A stretch of DNA of 64,000 nt, taken from NCBI GenBank assembly GCA_030848705.1, contig JAUIZM010000012.1, positions 5,458,679-5,522,678 of the forward strand, written 5' to 3'. A program made the position numbers and the translations under genes. Below are positions 57,540 through 64,000 of this stretch, in pieces (within the stretch, counting starts at the first letter, position 1; each line of letters starts with the position of its first letter). The stretch comes from Heracleum sosnowskyi (taxonomy: Eukaryota > Streptophyta > Magnoliopsida > Apiales > Apiaceae). Under the pieces are notes generated by a model. The model was not told the origin of the DNA. It made no database searches and was given only the letters and a program-made list of their open reading frames with translations.

Positions 57540-60500
57540 ATGGCCAGAGAATTTATTGTTACCAAAACTAATCATGTCTCGTTTCAAAACTTGCCAGCCA
57601 TTACAAACTTACAGTTTCGTGCATGGGCAGAGTTTTTGAATACACGTTCGTTAGTGGCATATTCTTTGAGTACTCCCGTAGTCCTTTGCATCGATCAATT
57701 GACTGCGTTGTACACAACCGCCATGGATACAAGTGAGAATAACATTAGATCCTTCAGTTTTGTTGTGCCAGGGGGCAGAACAATAAGGGTGACGGAACAT
57801 GACTTTAACAGAATACTACATTTTCCTACAGAAAACCATGTTCCGGATCCCACGACTGAGGAGATACATGCTTTCTTCACTCTCATAAGAAGTCAACAAC
57901 CTAACTTCTTTGTGGGAGAGTTTCTTAAGCATTACCTGACCAAGCCATGGAACTTTTTCTTTCATACACTAATCCATGTTTTTACTGCCAAGCTGACAAA
58001 TCTGCATGGTATTCCCTTATTCCTTCAAAAGATAGGGGTTGCCATTGCTAACAATAGGCATATAAACATAGGACGATTAGTGATTGATCAAGTCATTCTA
58101 TGCATGGGACCACTGGATGAAAGAACAGGCATAGACGATGTGCTTTGTTTCTATCCTAGGTTCCTACAACTAATTCTCAATGATGTCTTAACAGATGATG
58201 AACGTGAGACATTTGAAGGCGAGGAGACCATGGAGTGCATGAGGATGAAGAGCAATGCAATAACCGCTCTGATAAGAAAAACTCATCTTCCAGGGGTACC
58301 CACTGTTCTCACTGAATATCTAAGAACGGTGCCCCTACCACTTCTACCCCCAGGGGAACAGGTAAATGAAGGTAATGTTCCTCAACCTGAACTGGCTCCT
58401 GAACCACAACAAATGGATGTTGATCCAGAGCCCTCAGTGGCCATCCCTGACCATGAGATTGCAAACCCACAATCTCTAACCACGGTCGAAGAGCCTTTGG
58501 AAGAGCCAAATGAAACCATAAACGAACCTCCTTCCCCTACTATACCCAACATTCAGACATCCGTGAGTGTAGAGGGAGATAGTGCCAAAGCAGCACCACA
58601 TAAGGAGACACACCCTTAAACAGCAGCTCTGCCTACCTCTAAAAGGAGAAGAACAGAAACCGAGGCAACTGTTGATAGTTAATTTCTCTCATCCAAAGAA
58701 CCCTTCACAGATTTTTCTGACTTTGATTGGGCAATGCTAACAAAAGATATATCTGAAGCCCTAGCTCAGTCAAGTAAGGAAGAATTGACGGAAGCAACTG
58801 GTGTTCTGACCATATTACGGTCAGGTTCACTGGTTGAAGGTTCTAAGAACCAAGTGTCTTCACAGACGTCGAGAGAAGGCTTTGACCTAAATGCACAATC
58901 TAAAGGGTCATTTTCTAGCTCCCCATATGGAACATATCTGGATCCTGCGGGTAAAGGGTCTGACGTAGGTGCAGATCGACAACTCAGTGACAATGAATCA
59001 ATTACTATTGAGGAGTTAACTGAGGTAAAGTCTTCACAGACTATTGAGGAAGTTTCAGAATCTCTGCTGTTAATAGAGCCTGTTTCTAACCACCTAGAGA
59101 TTCAAACTCTAGATCCTTCAAAGGATATATCATCTACGGATGATCAACAACTTGGTTTAACCAAGGACGGGGACTTGCGAAGCCCCATTGCACCACCGGT
59201 GACCTCCTTAAGGACGACTACAGTGTTTTCTTCTGCAGGTACAACTAGCAAAAAGGGATTGAGTGAAACAAAAACACATACACCTGGCCTGAGGGGGAAG
59301 TTAAAATGAGTGAAACACCGACAGAAACATTGAGTGTACACCCAGAGCCATATGTGAGGAGTGACACCCTAACACTGCCAAACATTGATGATTTGCTATT
59401 ACCGACAGAACGAGAGTTACATGTTCAATCCACACTCAAGGAGATGACAATTCGTGACAAAGAAGGAAATCCATTATTCAAGGTTCCACTGCGACCTTCC
59501 TTTGACCAAGGGATCTCCTATAGTCAAGGCAATGCTTCTTTAAAGACTATTCAAGAGAAGGTTGACTTGGCTGCAGCTGATTCCAGAAGAACATTCAGGG
59601 TCATTGGCAGTGCATCTGGCACTATAACAGGTACTAAGCAGGCAATGGACTCCTTGAAGAAGGAAGCAATTGAGGAACTGGTCGAATTGAGGACGGACGT
59701 CAAGGAATTAAAAGATGGATTCATGAATGAAGTATATGCTTTGTCACAAGGACAAGAAGTTTTGAGAGAAGACATTCTGGTTATCCGGGATGGTCAAGCG
59801 CGGGTAAAAGATACAATGAACACACTTTCAAGAGTGGAGTCTAAGCTGACCAAGAGACTGGATCATATGGAAAAGACTACCAACTCAAGATTGGATAACA
59901 TTGACCTGACGCTAGCTTCTATGAATGATATGAATAAGCAGATTATGGATTTCTTGGACAATCAAAGCGACGGTGTACAGTCAATTTGGACTATGCTAAG
60001 GACCCAACAAACTGGACAACCTGGACCTTCAAATCAGCAACCTGGTCATTCTACTACCTTTTATGCTGAGGATGATTTTATCGAGGATTCCTCAACTAAA
60101 GGGGAGAAAGTTGGAGATAGGGAGAAAGGTCTGGATGGATGGGGAGTTTGGGAAACGGTTGAAGCTATTCCGATAAGACAGTACTGGATTGAAGACATTG
60201 TACAAGAAGAGAACAGTGAAGAGGAATTTGAGGTCATGAAAGAGCAACCATTTCAGGAGGAACACGAGCCATATTATCCAGAGCCTGTTGAAGAAGAAGC
60301 AAATTCTCTGTCACAAGAAGAAGAAGCTGCCTTGGAAGTGGTGAGAGCACAGAGAGCTGAAATAGATGCCAAGCAAGCTGAGAAAGAGAAACAACAAGCA
60401 GTTTTACGAAGTGAAAAACAGAAGAGGTTCAACATGTATAGTGAAGTGAGGACGAAGAAGATGATGGATCTGACAAAGAAAGAAGGAAGTGACTGGGAGA

Positions 60501-61266
60501 TGGCTTATAAAACCTTTTACGGAGTTGAAGACAGATTAGAAGTCAACGACAATGCTGAGGTGGAGGTTATCATTCAGAACATCAGAAGTGCCAATCTTGA
60601 AGAACAGACTTACTTCACAGCATTGAAGGTTATGCTGGGGTTAAAGCAAACGGTGCCTGGAACATAGTAATCAATTTTCTTGAGAAAGGTACCTTTGTGA
60701 TTTCCACTAAGTTTTTTGAACAGAGGACATACACAGAATTGCAGGTTATGCTCATCAAGATACAAAGGACTACAAGGCTAAATGAACTGCTCCGTGAGCA
60801 TGTTAAAGAGATCTTGATGAAAGTCAGTCCAGAGATTACTGAAGATCCTCCAATGGTTATATTCATGACGAATGACTTGTTCAGAATCTGCTATTTGACT
60901 GAGGACAAACTGAGAGATTATCCAAGCAACTATCTGATATCAGTTGAGAAGTATCTTAGATCCACTGGATTCTCATCAACGGAGAAGGACAAAGCAGCAG
61001 ACACTCTAAGAAGATTTCTAATGGAGAATGTTCCTTACTATAGGAAGAGAGTGGAAAGAGGATTGGAAGTGCATCCCAGACTACCAAACATGCCAAAGCT
61101 AAACAAGAAAGATGTTAACATTGCATGGTTGTGGGCTGGAGTGGGACAAGAGGTAGAGTACATTGGAAGACACATCAGAGGAGCAATCCTTAAACCTGGA
61201 GAACCACTGCACTATCCTTCTGTGATTGATCATCAAACTGCTAACTCCAATCCTGTGAGAGAATAA
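57540..61266 (+). pseudogene. extra (env-like position) ORF of Sirevirus B, full span but interrupted
   Basis: ATG 57540 (MAREFIVTKTNHV) opens 359 codons. The N-terminal domain is compact and non-repetitive (about 1-265; SFSFVVPGGRTIRVTEHDFN, FYPRFLQLIL); a Pro-rich stretch follows. TAA at 58617-58619 replaces TCA of Sirevirus A, and a second TAA is at about 58679. Open stretches 58734-59309, 59306-60667 and 60697-61266 are joined by one-base frameshifts near 59300 and 60640. The middle (about 59500-60000) is rich in heptads (VELRTDVKELKDGF) and probably coiled coil; then comes a Glu-rich stretch and the conserved tail seen in Sirevirus A. I see no signal peptide and no strong membrane segment. 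The function is unknown. Confidence 0.8.
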
Positions 61267-61522
61267 AGTGAGATTGAATTGGACTGAAGAAAAGAAGCAA
61301 AGAACAAAAGAACTATCATCTCAGACTAGAGGAGCAACTTCAATGTATAAAGTTTTATTGTTTTTTGATTTATGAAATCTGGAAATGTATATATATCTGA
61401 TCCAGAATGCATTTAATATTATTAAGCTGTCTTACTTTAATTAGTTTAATGTTTCCTTAGTTAGTTGAGTTATCCTCGAAGTATTTGCTTGTCAAACTCT
61501 ATCCAATCAAATAGGGGGAGAT

Positions 61523-62639
61523 TGTAAAGCATAATGTAACATAAGATGTAAAAGAGATAACTTCAACTCAACAAAGGACAAGACAGACAATAATATTAAC
61601 AGAAGCACAGGAATCCAGAATCAAAGAAGAAAAGGTAAACTCAAAAAATCAAAATACGGTATGTATTCTTGAAGTCCGTAAACAGGTCACAGAAAGAAGT
61701 TCATGTAAATGTTCAAGCCTCAGTGACAGCAAAAGAAACAAGACTTTCAAGATGACATAAGTATGTGAATGATTTAGGGTTCAGTACCACAGGATTCCAG
61801 TGATTTATTTGAAGCAACCAGAACGACAAGGGACTTATCAGCATCATTGAATTGAAGACATAGAAGAAGAATTGATCAAGTGTTATTCATCTGTGAACCA
61901 GACCAGTTGCACTAGTTGACGGCACTTAAAGGATCAAGTCATTTTATCGTCTCAGAAGAAAGTGATACAGTCTATTACTTAAACACCCAGGAGCTCAGGA
62001 GGAATTATTAAAAGATAAAAGACAAGAAAATGATTCGATAGTTTTTCATTTCAGAAAACTATCGAATGATATAAAAAGTGATTCACAGAAAACCATTTTA
62101 AGTTAATTTGGTATTCAATAGTTTTGATTTAAAAACTATCGAATGGTAAATTGATTTATAACTTTCGATGGTTTTTAATTAAGGAGCATGTGAAAAGTAT
62201 TCTTGTTTGTCAGGTTGATTTTGAAGATGGACGACCAAGATTGATTCTTCAAGTTTGGTTCGATAGTTTTCAAAAACAAAGTCTACAATTACTAACAAAG
62301 GAAGTGTGTCTTCTTCAGTCGAGGTTATTTCACAGTAGGAATTACTAAGAGAGAGTTTGAGCCAGAGAGATTACAGAAGAAATTAATATTGCTCAGAATT
62401 CTATCATTGTATTGATTGTGTATAACCTAGAACTCATTGAAGCTAATCTACGGATTAGAAATTGTAGCACCCCTCGAGGTTTATATTTATAAAAAGATAT
62501 ATTCCCCGACTCTTGGTTTGATTTGGTGTGTTTGATTTCGTTATAGAATTGAATGATTAATCCGCGAACGAAATTGAATAATTTGTAGGTATCTTATTCA
62601 ACCCCCCCCCCCCCCTTCTACGATACTTTGGACCTAACA
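61523..62639 (+). repeat. 3' LTR of Sirevirus B, 1117 bp
   Basis: Preceded by the polypurine tract ATAGGGGGAGAT. It carries the same hairpin motifs as the 5' LTR. A C-run near 62601-62615 is longer than in the other LTRs. It ends CTAACA before the TSD CCCTC. Confidence 0.95.
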
Positions 62640-62644
62640 CCCTC

Positions 62645-64000
62645 GAATATGCCCATATATGGATTCAATGGAGTGGAGTCAAAGGTGGAAGGCACTATCC
62701 AACTCCCAATGACAATGGGGCAAGGGTCGAATACGTCTACTCAGATGTTGAACTTCATAGTTATAAAGGCAACTTCGACCTACAATGCAATCCTGGGAAG
62801 GACGGGTCTTCATGCGTTCAAGGCTGTTGCCTCATCTTATCATCTGAAAATCAAGTTCCCAACGAGGAATGGAATTGGTGAAGAACGGGGAGACCAAAAG
62901 ATGGCTAGAAGCTATTACGTAGCCACGTTAAGGCCTGATGGAATTGGGGGGCAGGTTCTCCCCATTGAATACATGGATACTAGTGATAATGAGGACCGAA
63001 GAGGGAAACCAGCTGAGGATTTAATCCCAATTCCCTTAGTCCCTGGTGAACCGGAGAAGGTGACTTACTGACTTATGTTGGAGCACTATTGCCTGAACCA
63101 TTGAAAAGCAAGCTCATATCTTTTCTTCAAGAGAAAAATGAAGTTTTTGCTTGGACAGCGGTTGGCATGCCAGGGATTGATCCCCAGTTGATAACCCACA
63201 AACTGAATGTGGATCCTGAAAGGAAGACGGTGAAACAGAAGAAGAGAAATTTTGCTCCAGAGAGGCAAGAGGCCATTAAACAAGAAGTAGAAAAGCTTCT
63301 AGAGGTCGGGTTCATTGAAGAGATACAATTCCCAGAATGGTTGGCTAACCCGGTGATGGTCAAAAAAGCCAATGGAAAATGGAGAATGTGTGTAGACTTC
63401 ACCGATTTGAACGATGCACGTCCTAAGGATTGTTTTCCCTTACCAAGGATTGATGCCCTAATAGATGCCACCGCTGGCCACGAGATGCTAAGTTTTATGG
63501 ATGGCTTCAGTGGATATAACCAAATCAAAATGCACAAAGATGGCATCTCCAAGGTATCATTCATCACTAACTTTGGTGTTTTCTGTTATCTAGTCATGGC
63601 ATTTGGACTTAAGAATGCAGGGGCAACCTACCAAAGGTTGGTGAACAAAATTTTTGAACACCTGATTGGAAAAACCATGAAGGTCTATGTGGATGACATG
63701 TTGGTTAAAAGCCTCGATAAGGCCGATCATATAAACCATCTACGGGAAGCATTTGAAGTGCTGAGGCACCACAAGATGATGTTGAATCCTGCTAAATGTG
63801 CCTTTGGTGTAGGCTCAGGGAAGTTTTTAGGCCTGATGGTTTCCAAGAGAGGAATTGAGGCTAACCCCGACAAAATCAAGGCAATCCTGGACATGGAGCC
63901 ACCACAAATCGTCAAGGATGTTCAGAAACTAACGGGAAGAGTGGCAGCATTGGGAAGATTCATCTCCAAGTCAGGAGAGAAGTGCTTACCTTTCTTCAAA
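62645..64000 (+). pseudogene. protease C-part and RT of Gypsy B, continuing beyond the window
   Basis: Resumes as NMPIYGFNGVESKVEGTIQL and is open to a TGA near 63069. There an 8-nt tandem duplication (TGACTTAC TGACTTA) shifts the frame. In the shifted frame it stays open to position 64000: ANGKWRMCVDFTDLN, MDGFSGYNQI, LKNAGATYQR and YVDDMLVKS. The RT motifs are better preserved than in Gypsy A. Confidence 0.9.

Larger units (their letters stand above)
47528..62639 (+). mobile_element. Sirevirus B: Copia (SIRE/Maximus-type), 15112 bp with nested Athila derivative
   Basis: TSD CCCTC at 47523-47527 and 62640-62644. LTRs at 47528-48637 and 61523-62639. Without the 2465-bp nested element and its duplication it measures about 12.6 kb. 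It keeps the longest version of the extra ORF in this window but has lost the RT core. Confidence 0.95.
44778..64000 (+). mobile_element. Gypsy B: Ty3/Gypsy, same family as Gypsy A, continues past the window
   Basis: 5' LTR, primer site, gag and protease run to 47527. After Sirevirus B the protease resumes at 62645 and RT reaches the window end. Removing 47528-62639 and one CCCTC restores the local reading frame seen in Gypsy A. Several stops and frameshifts mark it as dead. Whether it carries the antisense gene and tandem array lies outside the window. Confidence 0.92.

Noticed and set aside
57540..61266. envelope glycoprotein
   Set aside because: The position fits the Sirevirus env-like ORF, but I see no signal peptide, convincing transmembrane helix or cleavage site, so only an extra ORF of unknown function is claimed.
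1..64000. tRNA, rRNA or other structured RNA genes
   Set aside because: No cloverleaf or conserved rRNA sequence was recognised; the TGGTATCAGAGC matches are retrotransposon primer sites, not tRNA genes.

Overview
The window is nuclear DNA from a flowering plant, most likely a eudicot with a repeat-rich genome. It is AT-rich and holds one spliced, widely conserved gene. Almost everything else is transposable elements, many nested inside each other. No species can be named from the sequence. There is no bacterial, organellar or CRISPR content.

Layout. (1) 1-4.8 kb: one intact host gene of four exons, encoding a 225-residue SFT2-like Golgi membrane protein. (2) 4.9-9.0 kb: three small terminal-inverted-repeat elements with recognisable target-site duplications (TSDs). 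(3) 9.0-16.75 kb: a 194-bp miniature LTR element (TSD ATTTT) split by a young, apparently complete 7.5-kb Copia element (TSD ATCTA, intact 1371-residue Gag-Pol). Instead of a tRNA-type primer site, this Copia has 14 nt complementary to its own LTR. (4) 17-24.2 kb: degenerate DNA, two partial copies of the segment downstream of the SFT2 gene, and a cluster of short non-autonomous Helitrons. One Helitron can be delimited exactly because a paralogous empty site lies at 6123/6124. (5) 24.2-43.3 kb: a minus-strand Ty3/Gypsy element of the Tat type (dual RNase H). It carries an oppositely oriented, intron-containing extra gene with its own TATA box and a 99-bp tandem array, and its 5' part is lost. 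A 10.8-kb Copia of Sirevirus type (TSD TATTG) sits inside the extra gene. (6) 43.3-44.8 kb: further Helitron pieces. (7) 44.8 kb to the end: a plus-strand Gypsy of the same family, split inside its protease region by a 15.1-kb Sirevirus (TSD CCCTC). That Sirevirus is itself split by a 2.5-kb Athila-like deletion derivative (TSD GTGCA). The Gypsy resumes at 62.64 kb and runs off the window.

How the parts relate. The host gene has no visible partner here. The history can be ordered from clean insertion joints: Gypsy B, then Sirevirus B, then the Athila derivative; Gypsy A, then Sirevirus A; miniature LTR element, then Copia C. Most element genes are broken by nonsense changes, frameshifts or deletions. 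Copia C is the exception and could be autonomous. All calls rest on reading the sequence and on comparing copies within the window; no database search was run.
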